Assembly (NCBI GenBank): GCA_002162075.1
Contig: CP021423.1
Location: 2,852,001 to 2,916,000, forward strand
Reading direction: 5' to 3'
From: Armatimonadetes bacterium Uphvl-Ar1
GTDB taxonomy: Bacteria; Armatimonadota; Fimbriimonadia; Fimbriimonadales; Fimbriimonadaceae
DNA length: 64,000 nucleotides
The first letter of the stretch is position 1; every line of letters begins with the position of its first letter. Below, piece after piece: positions 25,770-33,791 of the stretch. The notes beneath the pieces are model-generated. The model did not search any database. It saw only the letters and a program-made list of their open reading frames with translations, and was not told the origin of the DNA. The position numbers were made by a program, and so were the translations under genes.

Positions 25770-26688
25770 CTTGATTTCTGATCGGAATGTGCGGATTATT
25801 GAAGTTGGCCCAAGGGACGGGTTGCAGAATGAGAAAGTCACGATTTCGACCGAGGTGAAGGCGGTGTTTGTTCGTGAATTGGTTGCGGCGGGGTTACGGG
25901 AAATCGAGGTAACGAGTTTTGTTCACCCGAAGTGGGTTCCGCAGCTTGCGGATGCGGGGGAGCTATTGGATTTGGTGTCGGTACCGGAGGGGGGAAGATT
26001 TTCGGTTTTGGTTCCGAATGAGAAGGGTTTGGATCGGGCAATTGAAAAGCGAGTTGGGGCGATTGCAGTGTTTACGGCGGCGAGTGAAGAGTTTGTTCGG
26101 CGGAATATCAATATGTCGATTGCGGAATCTTTGGAAGTGTTTGGGAGGGTTATTGAGCGGTATCGGAGTGAGATTCCGGAAGGATTTGTGCGCGGGTATT
26201 TGAGTACGGTTGTCGAGTGTCCTTTTGCCGGAAAAGTTGAGCCTGAAGTCGTCGCTGATTTGACGGAAAAGCTTTTGGACATGGGGTGTGATGAAGTGAG
26301 TTTAGGGGAGACGATTGGGGTTGCGGTGCCGAGCGAAGTGGTCGAAGTGGCTAAAGCCGTCGAACGAGTGACGAACCATTCCAAAGTGGTTTGGCACTTT
26401 CATGACACAAGGGGGACGGCGATTGCGAATGTAGGAGCAATGTTGGAGCGGGGGTATCGAAGCTTTGATTCGAGTGCGGGTGGCTTGGGTGGTTGCCCTT
26501 ATGCACCTGGAGCAGGGGGAAATCTGGCGACGGAGGATTTGGTTTACTTTGCTGAGCGGAACGGGATGGTTACCGGTTCTGATTTGGGATTGATTGCGGC
26601 GGCGAGTTTGCCGGTTCTGGAGGCGTTGGGGCGCCCGATGATGGCAAAGAGTCAGCTTGCGGTGCGGGCGGCTTGTACGTCGCCCTAG
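25762..26688 (+). CDS. mvaB: Hydroxymethylglutaryl-CoA lyase
   Basis: The 308-aa TIM-barrel protein starts with RIIEVGPRDGLQNE, the HMGL-like metal/substrate motif, and has EVTSFVHPKWVPQLAD, HFHDTRGTAIAN and the signature loop GGLGGCPYAPGAGGNLATED with the catalytic Cys. It splits HMG-CoA into acetoacetate and acetyl-CoA, the last step of leucine degradation. It overlaps the BCCP gene by 8 bp and is the last gene of the operon. Its 3' end overlaps the convergent membrane-protein gene by 119 bp. Confidence 0.93.
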   Translation: MPSLISDRNVRIIEVGPRDGLQNEKVTISTEVKAVFVRELVAAGLREIEVTSFVHPKWVPQLADAGELLDLVSVPEGGRFSVLVPNEKGLDRAIEKRVGAIAVFTAASEEFVRRNINMSIAESLEVFGRVIERYRSEIPEGFVRGYLSTVVECPFAGKVEPEVVADLTEKLLDMGCDEVSLGETIGVAVPSEVVEVAKAVERVTNHSKVVWHFHDTRGTAIANVGAMLERGYRSFDSSAGGLGGCPYAPGAGGNLATEDLVYFAERNGMVTGSDLGLIAAASLPVLEALGRPMMAKSQLAVRAACTSP

Positions 26689-27556
26689 CATAAAAGCCGT
26701 AAGCGGCCATAGCGAGAGCGATGAATGCTACGAGCCATGTTGCAGTTTTTTCATCTTTCGCCAGTTTGAATTCGCGCCAGTTGACGATGAGAGCGGTGAG
26801 ACCGATGGGCACGAGGGCAGGAAGGGGGAGTTGGATGAGGAGGACGAGGAAAAGGTAGGCGATGAGCACAGGAATCAGCCAGATGGCGGTTTCTCGGGGG
26901 CGCATTCGGTAGCGGAAGAGGCACGCGAAAAGCATCGCGCTGATGAAGAGATCGGCGGGACCGACGAATCCGATATCAGTGACGGCGATGGGGAGATTTT
27001 CGACTGCGGTGCTCCGGACACCAGGGACGCGAAGGCCGAGATTGCCGACGACTTCGGGATTTTCGGCGGCAATCTTGGCTTGAGGGGTGAACGGCGTGAG
27101 GATCAGGAGGGCATCGAGTCCGGCAAGGAAGATTGCAATGGGGAGAAGCATACTTTTCTCCCGGATGAGGATGCTGACGAGGATGCCGAGCCCAAGGGTC
27201 CAGAAGAGCATGCCGAGTTGCATGCAATTTCCGAGGAGGAGTCCGGCGAGAGGCGGGAGCGGCTTGACTTGGCGAAGGATGACAAATGCTCCGGCATGGA
27301 GAAGAATTCCAGTGAGGAGAAGAATCCATGCGGGCTGGGGTTTCCACTCGTATGAAGCTCCGATAAAAAGGGCGGCAAAGGGGATGATGATGAAAATTGC
27401 GGTGGTCGCGATGCTGGCGATCAGGGCGGCGGTCGGAGGCAGGGTGATGAAAGCGAGGGCGAGCCGCATGGCGAAGAGGAGAGCCGCGGCACCGAAGAAG
27501 AGCGGAAGGGGATTTTGAGGGCGCCAGAGGGGTTTTTCGGTGAGTTCAGCTGACAT
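26570..27556 (-). CDS. Polytopic membrane protein of unknown function
   Basis: I do not recognise a family. The product of about 328 aa has eight or nine hydrophobic helices between residues 20 and 290, then a Pro/Ala/Ser-rich tail of about 40 residues (YKPPAPQADSLPSSGAPTPP). The tail is encoded entirely within the antisense overlap with mvaB. The start is put at the ATG at 27556, which overlaps the end of the GT4 gene by 11 bp. A start at 27577 is possible. The downstream position to GT4 suggests a shared transcript. Confidence 0.7.
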   Translation of the reverse strand: MSAELTEKPLWRPQNPLPLFFGAAALLFAMRLALAFITLPPTAALIASIATTAIFIIIPFAALFIGASYEWKPQPAWILLLTGILLHAGAFVILRQVKPLPPLAGLLLGNCMQLGMLFWTLGLGILVSILIREKSMLLPIAIFLAGLDALLILTPFTPQAKIAAENPEVVGNLGLRVPGVRSTAVENLPIAVTDIGFVGPADLFISAMLFACLFRYRMRPRETAIWLIPVLIAYLFLVLLIQLPLPALVPIGLTALIVNWREFKLAKDEKTATWLVAFIALAMAAYGFYARATYKPPAPQADSLPSSGAPTPPEPANSPPQSIPNQNR

Positions 27557-28724
27557 GGATGTTTTCCGGTTCTTCAATCCCTAACGTTTGATTGTAGACG
27601 GTTATGATGCGGTCGACCATGCGGCTGATTGTATGTTCTCGATAAGTCGCGAGGGCGGATGCGCTCATGCTTTGGGCTAGTTGTGGGTTTTGGATAATGG
27701 ATTGAGCTGCCGATGCAAAATCTGAGATTGAGTTTTGGGTGATGAGGCCATTTTCACCATGGAGAACTGTGTCGTCGGCTCCCCCTCCTTCTACGGTTAC
27801 GATGGGAAGTCCGTACGACATGGCTTCTTGAATGACCAGGCCCTGAGTTTCAGTTTGTGAGGCGAACGTGAACAGATCAGCGGCTGAATAATAGAGTCCG
27901 ATTTGGGAGCGCTCGATGAACCCCCAGAATTTCACTTTGTCGCCAATTCCGAGATCGCGGGCGAGGCGGCGATATTGTTCACGCGCGGGGCCATCGCCCA
28001 CGACCCAGAGCCGGAGTTCGGGATTTGTGGGCATGAGTCGGGCCATTGCGTGGATGAGAACGTCAAGATTTTTTTCGACAGCGATGCGCCCGCAGTACAG
28101 AGCGACCGTTCGATCTGGATTTGTGCCCAGCATCTTGCGGGCAGTATCGCGAGGGGTGACGGTTGGATCGGGGACGCCAGTTGGGATGACGGTAATGGGT
28201 CGGCGAATTTGGTGGCGACTGAGCCAGTCTCGGCTGAATTTGCTGGGTGTGATGATGTGCTGGACGCGGTTGTAATAGTAGTTGGTGTGTTTGGCGATTT
28301 TGTATTTGAGGAATCGGTTGGGGAAGAGAGGGATGTAGTGGGTGTATTTGTCGTACAGCGTGTGGTAGGTGGTCACGAGGGGGATATTGTGAGATTCGGC
28401 CCAACGGAGGCCGACGAATCCAATGGTAAAGGGGGTGTGGGTATGGATAAGATCGAACTTGTGTTGGCGGAATTCGCGGAGGAGAGGATAGAACGGGGGG
28501 AGCGAAAGGGGGTAGCCGGGCGCGAATGGAGTTTTTGAGGCAAAAAAGCGATGTGTATTGGGGTCTTGGTCTTTGTGACCGGGGTAGCCGGATGTGAAGA
28601 GGTGAACCGAATGGCCCCGTTCTCGAAGTCCTTCCATGAGGGCGTCAATGCTGACGCTCACCCCATTGAGAATGGGGAGGGCACTATCGGAAAAGATGGC
28701 GATGTTCAGCGGCCGCGGGGGCAC
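27546..28724 (-). CDS. GT4-family glycosyltransferase
   Basis: The 392-aa protein is a GT-B fold enzyme. The N-terminal half has NIAIFSDSALPILNGVSVSI and DLIHTHTPFTIGFVGL. The C-terminal half has VALYCGRIAVEKNLDVLI, LWVVGDGPAREQYRRLA and the sugar-nucleotide motif TETQGLVIQEAMSYGLPIV (E-x7-E). The closest kind by eye is the diacylglycerol glucosyltransferase/alpha-mannosyltransferase group (GPGTF-like). It probably makes a glycolipid at the inner membrane. Acceptor and sugar are unproven. Confidence 0.88.
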   Translation of the reverse strand: MPPRPLNIAIFSDSALPILNGVSVSIDALMEGLRERGHSVHLFTSGYPGHKDQDPNTHRFFASKTPFAPGYPLSLPPFYPLLREFRQHKFDLIHTHTPFTIGFVGLRWAESHNIPLVTTYHTLYDKYTHYIPLFPNRFLKYKIAKHTNYYYNRVQHIITPSKFSRDWLSRHQIRRPITVIPTGVPDPTVTPRDTARKMLGTNPDRTVALYCGRIAVEKNLDVLIHAMARLMPTNPELRLWVVGDGPAREQYRRLARDLGIGDKVKFWGFIERSQIGLYYSAADLFTFASQTETQGLVIQEAMSYGLPIVTVEGGGADDTVLHGENGLITQNSISDFASAAQSIIQNPQLAQSMSASALATYREHTISRMVDRIITVYNQTLGIEEPENIHVS

Positions 28725-28732
28725 GCTCTCTA

Positions 28733-29239
28733 TTATCCCTCAGGGAGTCGTCCGTGCTCTTCGACGAATTTGACGATGCCGGAGAGTCGGAAGCGTCGCT
28801 GCCCGCCCTTGGTTCGGTGGTGGGTGAGCCATCCTCGGTTGGTGTACCGGCGGACGGTTGCGGGGCAGACGCCGAGGAGGCGAGAGGCTTCTTCGAGAGT
28901 CAATTCTGGATTGAGCAGTCTTCTAATGAGGTCTTCTCGGGTTTCTTTAAAGTCGCCTTGGTAGTATTTGCTGGTCACTGAATCGGTGAAGAATGTGCCG
29001 AGGAATTCGATGTTTTTGGGAAGGTTTTCGAGAATGAACTTGAGGTCTTCGTCGAGTACGGAGTGAGATTCTTCGACTTGGGTTGATTTTCTGGGTCGAG
29101 GTGCGCTGAGCTTGGTTTTACGGAATTTGTTCGCTTGGGTTGGAGTTTTGGCGGCTTCGGGGGATTTGCCATTGCGTTTGGGTTTGTCTTCAAAAGCGTT
29201 TTCGATATAAGCAAGCGGGTCAAATTCCTTTGTGGGCAT
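28733..29239 (-). CDS. MerR/excisionase-type helix-turn-helix protein
   Basis: The 168-aa protein has a basic, probably disordered N-terminus (1-60), then a middle region, and at about 105-160 a winged helix-turn-helix: LTLEEASRLLGVCPATVRRY followed by GWLTHHRTKGGQRRFRLSGI. That is the MerR-like DNA-binding pattern in which R-R-F follows the wing. In most MerR proteins this module is N-terminal; here it is C-terminal, with no effector domain after it. The target is unknown. A TAATAT -10-like element lies about 17 bp before the ATG. Confidence 0.75.
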   Translation of the reverse strand: MPTKEFDPLAYIENAFEDKPKRNGKSPEAAKTPTQANKFRKTKLSAPRPRKSTQVEESHSVLDEDLKFILENLPKNIEFLGTFFTDSVTSKYYQGDFKETREDLIRRLLNPELTLEEASRLLGVCPATVRRYTNRGWLTHHRTKGGQRRFRLSGIVKFVEEHGRLPEG

Positions 29240-29288
29240 AGTCGGTTAGTCATATTACACAAATCAGAGGGCGTGGAAAGACCTTTCG

Positions 29289-30299
29289 CTAGAGGATGAG
29301 CATGGAATCACCAAATGAAAGGAATCGATACCGTAAATTTACTGCCTCTTTGTAAGCTAGGCGGATGGAATCGGGGGTTGCGAGAGCGGAAATCATCAGG
29401 AGCATAGTAGTCCTAGGCATGTGAAAGTTTGTGAACATTCCGTCTACTATTTTGAAATCATATCCTGGGTTGATGAAGAGCTTTGAGACAGTTTTTCCGG
29501 GTGCGAGTTGTCGTTTTCCGGTTGCGAAGGTTTCCAGGGTGCGAACAGTTGTGGTTCCGACCGCAATAATACGTCCTTTACATTCGGCTACCTTTTTTGC
29601 GGTTGCGGCGGGAATTTCGCATTGTTCGCCGTGCATTTCGTGGTCGGCAATTGTGTCGGATTGGATCGGGCGGAAGGTATCGAGTCCGACATGGAGGGTG
29701 ACTTCGGCGAGATCAATTCCTTTTTGGACTAATTGGTCTAGGATTGATTGAGTGAAGTGGAGTCCAGCGGTAGGAGCGGCGGCGGAGCCATCGGATTGCG
29801 CGATGATCGTTTGGTAGCGGCTCCGATCAGCGAGGGGCGTGTGGATGTAAGGGGGGAGAGGAGCAAGGCTGATTTCGTGCAGAGTTTCTCGCCAGGCTGG
29901 GGATTGGGTGAATGTGAGGAGCCGTTGACCCCCTTCAGTTTGTCCAGTGACTGTCGCGGTGAGTCCTTGCTCAAATTGGATGATTGAGCCAGTTGGGAAT
30001 TTTTTGGCGGGTTTGAGGAGGCATTTGAAGGTTCCCGGTTCGGTTTCAGTTATGAGGAGAGCTTCGACTTGGGCTCCGGTTGGTTTGTGTCCGTAGACCC
30101 GGAGGGCATTGACCCGGGTGTTATTCATGATGAGCAGATCACCCGGTTCGAGGATTTTGGTGACGTCGCGGAATTGACGGTGGAGAATGTTGCCAAATTG
30201 ACGGTCAAGATGCAGGAGTCGGCTGGCGTCTCGCTCGTCTAGCGGCTCTTGGGCGATGAGTTCTTCAGGGAGATGGTAGTTCAGATCGTCAAGGTTCAT
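29289..30299 (-). CDS. queA: tRNA preQ1(34) S-adenosylmethionine ribosyltransferase-isomerase
   Basis: The 336-aa protein starts LDDLNYHLPEELIAQEPLDE and shows LLIMNNTRVNALRVYGHKPTG, AAPTAGLHFTQSILDQL, VGLDTFRPI, FINPGYDFKIVDGMFTNFHMP and YRFLSFGDSMLI, the full run of QueA signatures. QueA moves the ribosyl part of SAM to preQ1 in tRNA to form epoxyqueuosine. Its ATG overlaps the stop of the HAD gene (ATGA), so the two are coupled. No other queuosine gene is nearby. Confidence 0.96.
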   Translation of the reverse strand: MNLDDLNYHLPEELIAQEPLDERDASRLLHLDRQFGNILHRQFRDVTKILEPGDLLIMNNTRVNALRVYGHKPTGAQVEALLITETEPGTFKCLLKPAKKFPTGSIIQFEQGLTATVTGQTEGGQRLLTFTQSPAWRETLHEISLAPLPPYIHTPLADRSRYQTIIAQSDGSAAAPTAGLHFTQSILDQLVQKGIDLAEVTLHVGLDTFRPIQSDTIADHEMHGEQCEIPAATAKKVAECKGRIIAVGTTTVRTLETFATGKRQLAPGKTVSKLFINPGYDFKIVDGMFTNFHMPRTTMLLMISALATPDSIRLAYKEAVNLRYRFLSFGDSMLIL

Positions 30300-30985
30300 A
30301 GGTGGTTGATGATTTCGGTGAGGGAGGCGATTCGGTGGGGGGCGGGTTCTTCGTGGCGGTCTATGAGGAGGGTGCTCCAGCCAAAGTCGCGGGCGCCTTT
30401 GATGTCGGCTAGGGGGTCATCGCCGATATGAAGGACTTTATTGGCTTGGAGGTGATTTTGCGCGATTTGGAAGAGTGCAGGGTCGGGTTTCTCGATTCCC
30501 TCTTCGAGGCTCGCGAATATCTTGGTGAAGAACGGTGTGAGGTTGAGCATCGCGCAGGTGCGGTGGAGACTGACATCCCAATTGGAAAGAATGATGAGGG
30601 GGAGTTTGGTTTCGGCGAGAGATTGGAGGGCGGGGAGGGTGTCAGGGTAGAGATTGAAGACAGTTGATTGAGGGCCGAAGATGATGTCGTCCGCGGCTTG
30701 GTACAAGTCGTCTAGGTTGTCGAGAGGGAGAGCGAGACGAGTGAGCCAATCGGCTCCGAGTTCACGCCAGAAAGCGTCGGTGACTTCAGGGTCTCGGGAG
30801 AGATTCAGCTGCTGGAAGTGTGTCCAGCGGGAGTGGAGGAGTCGGAGGTAGGTCTCGGCGGCGACTTGGGGGTCGGGGATGGGGATTCCGACATGGAGAG
30901 CAGCTTGAACGGCGATTTTTTCGGGATGCCAATTGACTTCGATCAGGGTTCCGGCGGCATCGAAGCTGATGGCTTCGTATTTCAT
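30296..30985 (-). CDS. HAD-superfamily hydrolase
   Basis: The 229-aa protein begins YEAISFDAAGTLIEVNWHPE (motif I, DxxGT; the nucleophile is the first Asp, and the acid/base position is Ala instead of Asp). It has PLIILSNWDVSLHR (motif II Ser/Asn), EKPDPALFQIA (motif III Lys) and VLHIGDDPLADIKGARDFGW (motif IV). An alpha-helical cap lies at 20-95. The loss of the second motif-I Asp would weaken phosphatase chemistry and is seen in dehalogenase-type members. It overlaps queA by ATGA. The substrate is unknown. Confidence 0.88.
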   Translation of the reverse strand: MKYEAISFDAAGTLIEVNWHPEKIAVQAALHVGIPIPDPQVAAETYLRLLHSRWTHFQQLNLSRDPEVTDAFWRELGADWLTRLALPLDNLDDLYQAADDIIFGPQSTVFNLYPDTLPALQSLAETKLPLIILSNWDVSLHRTCAMLNLTPFFTKIFASLEEGIEKPDPALFQIAQNHLQANKVLHIGDDPLADIKGARDFGWSTLLIDRHEEPAPHRIASLTEIINHL

Positions 30986-31164
30986 TGATTGGAACGATAC
31001 CGAGAAGGAGTTTTGGCAGTTGAGGCTTGGGCGCGGATGTTAAGAAAATGTTTTTGCGAATTAGGGGATATGTCGAAACGTCCTATTCGTAGAATCGGGT
31101 GAGAACCTGCGGTGGCATTTGGCAGTAATGTTGAAGGAACACCGATTGGACGGAGTGAACTGAA

Positions 31165-31857
31165 ATGATGATGAAGAAGATTTTGTTGATGGTAGCGGCA
31201 GTTTCGGCAATTGCGGTTGCAGAAGCTCCTCAGGAAGCCGTGACGCTGCGCATGAACCTGGAGAAGGGCCAAGCCTATGCGAGCAAGGTGAATGTCCAAG
31301 TTGACTTTAGTGGTCAAACCATAAACGTGACGAGCAAGAGCATCACAACGGTGAAGTCGGCAGAGAATGGTGTTTTCGTTCTTGAGTCGGCACAGTCGGA
31401 AATGATGATTGACATGGGCGGCGGTCAGACGATGGAGCAACCGGACTCCACTTTGACGATCACGCAAAATGCCATGGGCAAGATTTTGAAGGTTGAAGGT
31501 GACATGGTTACCGAAGAAGCCAGCCGTTTGATGAATGCGTTCAACTTCTTCTATCCGGAGAAAGCGGTGAAGGCGGGCGATAAGTGGGAAACCACGATTG
31601 CCGCGGACAAGGACTTGGGTACCCGAGAATTGACGATCAAGTACGAAATGGTCGAGATCAAGGATTGGAAGGGTAAGAAAGTTGCGGTTTTGAAGGTTGA
31701 TCATACAGAATCGGGCGAGATGCCGATTTCGGTCAGCGGAACGGTTGCGGTTGAGATCAAGACCGGGATGCCGATGATGATGGATCTGGCGTTCAAGAAT
31801 ATGCCACAGATGGGCATGACGTTCGACGGAACTTGGAAGACGGAAGCGATTCTCTAA
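31165..31857 (+). CDS. Secreted protein, DUF6263-like (first of a tandem pair)
   Basis: The 230-aa protein has a signal peptide (MMMKKILLMVAAVSAIAVAE) and begins its mature part TLRMNLEKGQAYASKVNVQV. GGAGTGA lies before the ATG triplet. Residues AVKAGDKWETT and KTGMPMMMDLAFKNM match those expected for DUF6263-like proteins of Planctomycetes and Armatimonadota. No enzyme motif is seen. A strong terminator follows, then a related gene at 31949. It probably acts outside the inner membrane. Confidence 0.72.
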   Translation: MMMKKILLMVAAVSAIAVAEAPQEAVTLRMNLEKGQAYASKVNVQVDFSGQTINVTSKSITTVKSAENGVFVLESAQSEMMIDMGGGQTMEQPDSTLTITQNAMGKILKVEGDMVTEEASRLMNAFNFFYPEKAVKAGDKWETTIAADKDLGTRELTIKYEMVEIKDWKGKKVAVLKVDHTESGEMPISVSGTVAVEIKTGMPMMMDLAFKNMPQMGMTFDGTWKTEAIL

Positions 31858-31879
31858 AGAGGCTGGCTTGTTAAGTGAA

Positions 31880-31908
31880 AGCCCGGAGTGGAAGCTCCGG
31901 GCTTTTTT
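31880..31908 (+). terminator. Rho-independent terminator
   Basis: AGCCCGGAG at 31880-31888 pairs perfectly with CTCCGGGCT at 31895-31903 around a 6-base loop and is followed by a run of six T. It ends the 31165-31857 transcript, so the downstream paralogue needs its own promoter. Confidence 0.92.
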
Positions 31909-31948
31909 GTGCACCGTTTCTTGATGGATTTTGGTAGAACTGACCGTG

Positions 31949-32653
31949 ATGGCAAAAGTGTTCCGAGTTTTAGCGGTTGGGGTTGTTGGAGTGCTGGCGG
32001 TGATGGGTTCAGCGGTTGCGCAGGACAAGGTCTTGATGCGGTTGAACCTGGAGAAAGGCCAGGTTTTTACATATCAGACAGTAGTGACAACAGAGATTTC
32101 AAGCGAAAAGTCAAAGGCTTCTGAGCTAGAAATGGTTTACACGTTGACCGTCAAGAAAAAGCTCAACAAGATTTTTGAAGTCGAATATCAAATATCCAGT
32201 GCATCCGCATTAGGTGAGCAAATCAGCTTTGATCACGGTAATTTTGGGCAAATAACGCTTAAGTTTGATGAAAAGCGAAATCAAAAGGAACCGAACCTTA
32301 AACAAGGAAATGACGATCAGTTGTTACCGCAATTAGGTGGAGGATTTCCAGTTGAGCGAGTAGAAGTTGGAAGCACTTGGACAACTCCGTTTAGATGGCC
32401 CACTGAAAGTAGGGATGGTTCCGCCGTTATGAGTTATTCCGTTTTTGAACGAAAAAAATATAAGGATTGGGAAGTGCTAGAGATTCGTGGTCAACTTGAA
32501 AATGGAAATAATGAGTTCCGAATGTCGACCTCGGAATTGGTCGATGTCAAATCGGGAATGCCTGTGGTTGCTCAAATCACTATGGATATCACTTACCCTG
32601 AAATGGGAGTTGTTAGAACTACTACAGTCACGCGATTATTGGGGGTGAGATAA
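31949..32653 (+). CDS. Secreted protein, DUF6263-like (second of a tandem pair)
   Basis: The 234-aa protein starts MAKVFRVLAVGVVGVLAVMG (signal peptide to AVAQ), and the mature part begins LMRLNLEKGQVFTYQTVVTT, clearly related to the upstream gene. VERVEVGSTWTT and DVKSGMPVVAQITMDI align with the paralogue. From about 32080 the gene is visibly A-richer than its neighbours (many AAA, AAT and CAA codons), unlike the G-rich coding around it. This suggests different origin or relaxed selection. It ends 2 bp from the convergent tdk stop. A GTG at 31931 is a less likely start. Confidence 0.68.
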   Translation: MAKVFRVLAVGVVGVLAVMGSAVAQDKVLMRLNLEKGQVFTYQTVVTTEISSEKSKASELEMVYTLTVKKKLNKIFEVEYQISSASALGEQISFDHGNFGQITLKFDEKRNQKEPNLKQGNDDQLLPQLGGGFPVERVEVGSTWTTPFRWPTESRDGSAVMSYSVFERKKYKDWEVLEIRGQLENGNNEFRMSTSELVDVKSGMPVVAQITMDITYPEMGVVRTTTVTRLLGVR

Positions 32654-32655
32654 AG

Positions 32656-33240
32656 TTATCCCCGTAGTTTTTTTGGTTGATTGATTTGATGGCAGGCGCG
32701 GCAGCGGGCTTCGTATGATTCGGTGGCCCCGATGAGAACGATGGGGTCGTTCCACTTGGCGGGTTTGCCGTCGATGATGCGTTGGGTGTGGCTGGCGGGG
32801 CGGCCGCATTTCATACAGATGGCGCGGAGTTTGACGACTTCGTCGGCGACAGCGAGGAGCTCGGGCATGGGGCCAAAGGGTTGGCGGCGGAAATCTTGGT
32901 CGAGTCCGGCGGCGATGACTTCGACACCTTTGTCGGCGAGTTGGGTGAGAAAGGGGACAATGGAAGGGTCAAAGAACTGGACTTCTTCGATGCAGATGAC
33001 TTCGGTATTGGGGGCGATGGATTGGCGGAGTTCTTCGACGTTGCGGACGGGTTTACTGGGGTGTTTAACGCCCATGTGGGTGACGACGTGCTCTTCGTCA
33101 TAGCGGATGTCGATGGCGGGTTTGAAGACTTGAACTTGCTTTTTGGCAAAGAGAGCGCGGCGGGCGCGGCGAATGAGTTCTTCAGATTTTCCAGCGTACA
33201 TGCTGCCGCAGACAACGATGAGTTGACCGCACTTTTTCAT
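32656..33240 (-). CDS. tdk: Thymidine kinase (type II)
   Basis: The 194-aa protein has the P-loop VVCGSMYAGKSEELIRRARR, the lid and base-binding region IEEVQFFDPSIVPFL, and two zinc-binding Cys pairs (CMKCGRPAS and CRACH). These are the marks of the bacterial/viral TK1-like enzyme that salvages thymidine to dTMP. Length is normal. The ATG overlaps the fmdB-like stop (ATGA). Confidence 0.95.
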   Translation of the reverse strand: MKKCGQLIVVCGSMYAGKSEELIRRARRALFAKKQVQVFKPAIDIRYDEEHVVTHMGVKHPSKPVRNVEELRQSIAPNTEVICIEEVQFFDPSIVPFLTQLADKGVEVIAAGLDQDFRRQPFGPMPELLAVADEVVKLRAICMKCGRPASHTQRIIDGKPAKWNDPIVLIGATESYEARCRACHQINQPKKLRG

Positions 33241-33572
33241 TCGATGGGGTCTCCGGGGGTTTCATTTTCCAGGTCAGCTTCGAACATTTCTTCTAATTCT
33301 GCGCTCATATCGTCGTCGGTAGCACGGCCCATTTCTTTGATAAATTCTCGCATTTCGCCGGTTGATTCTGGCTGATCCATGGCTTCGAGTTTGTCGGCGA
33401 TGTGGTCAATCCGGTCATCTTCGGAGCGGAGTCGTCGGAATTTACTCACGAGTTTCTGGTGGTTTTGAGATCCGCAGTGGGGGCAGGGGGTTTGATTTGG
33501 GTCTTCGGAGAGAGTGAGAAGGAGTTCGAATTTTTTGTGACAGGATTGGCACCGGAACTCATAGATGGGCAT
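33237..33572 (-). CDS. FmdB-family zinc-ribbon protein
   Basis: The 111-aa protein starts MPIYEFRCQSCHKKFELLLT, with a second Cys pair in TPCPHCGSQNHQKL, forming the FmdB-type zinc ribbon (1-45). The rest is acidic and probably flexible. FmdB proteins are proposed regulatory or assembly factors; no precise role is known. It sits directly before tdk with overlapping ATGA, so the two are co-expressed. Confidence 0.85.
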   Translation of the reverse strand: MPIYEFRCQSCHKKFELLLTLSEDPNQTPCPHCGSQNHQKLVSKFRRLRSEDDRIDHIADKLEAMDQPESTGEMREFIKEMGRATDDDMSAELEEMFEADLENETPGDPIE

Positions 33573-33576
33573 TGAA

Positions 33577-33606
33577 TTGGAGATGATGGTACCGTTTTGG
33601 TATAAT
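33577..33606 (+). promoter_or_regulatory. Candidate promoter for hflX
   Basis: TTGGAG (33577-33582) and TATAAT (33601-33606) are separated by 18 bp. The -10 element is consensus. Transcription would begin about 180 bp before the hflX ATG, leaving a leader of unknown function, which contains a three-codon ATG frame at 33616. The promoter overlaps the start of the divergent fmdB gene. Confidence 0.45.
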
Positions 33607-33791
33607 CAGCGCATCATGAAATTGTAAGCACTCGCGGCTGGCTCTCCTGTTTTAGATTTGGTTTTTTAGGACTTGAGCTGGTTGTTTGTTCAGATCGCTT
33701 TTTGCGGCGCGAGTGGTGTTTTCTCGGTTTGAATCTGGTGAAATGCGTTTGCGCCCCTGACTTTCTTTGTGAAGAAGAGCAGAAGGATTTT

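Noticed and set aside
30982-32028. Long open frame on the minus strand (348 codons)
   Set aside because: It is antisense to the two secreted paralogues, crosses a strong terminator, is very rich in His/Arg/Leu, and has no family pattern.
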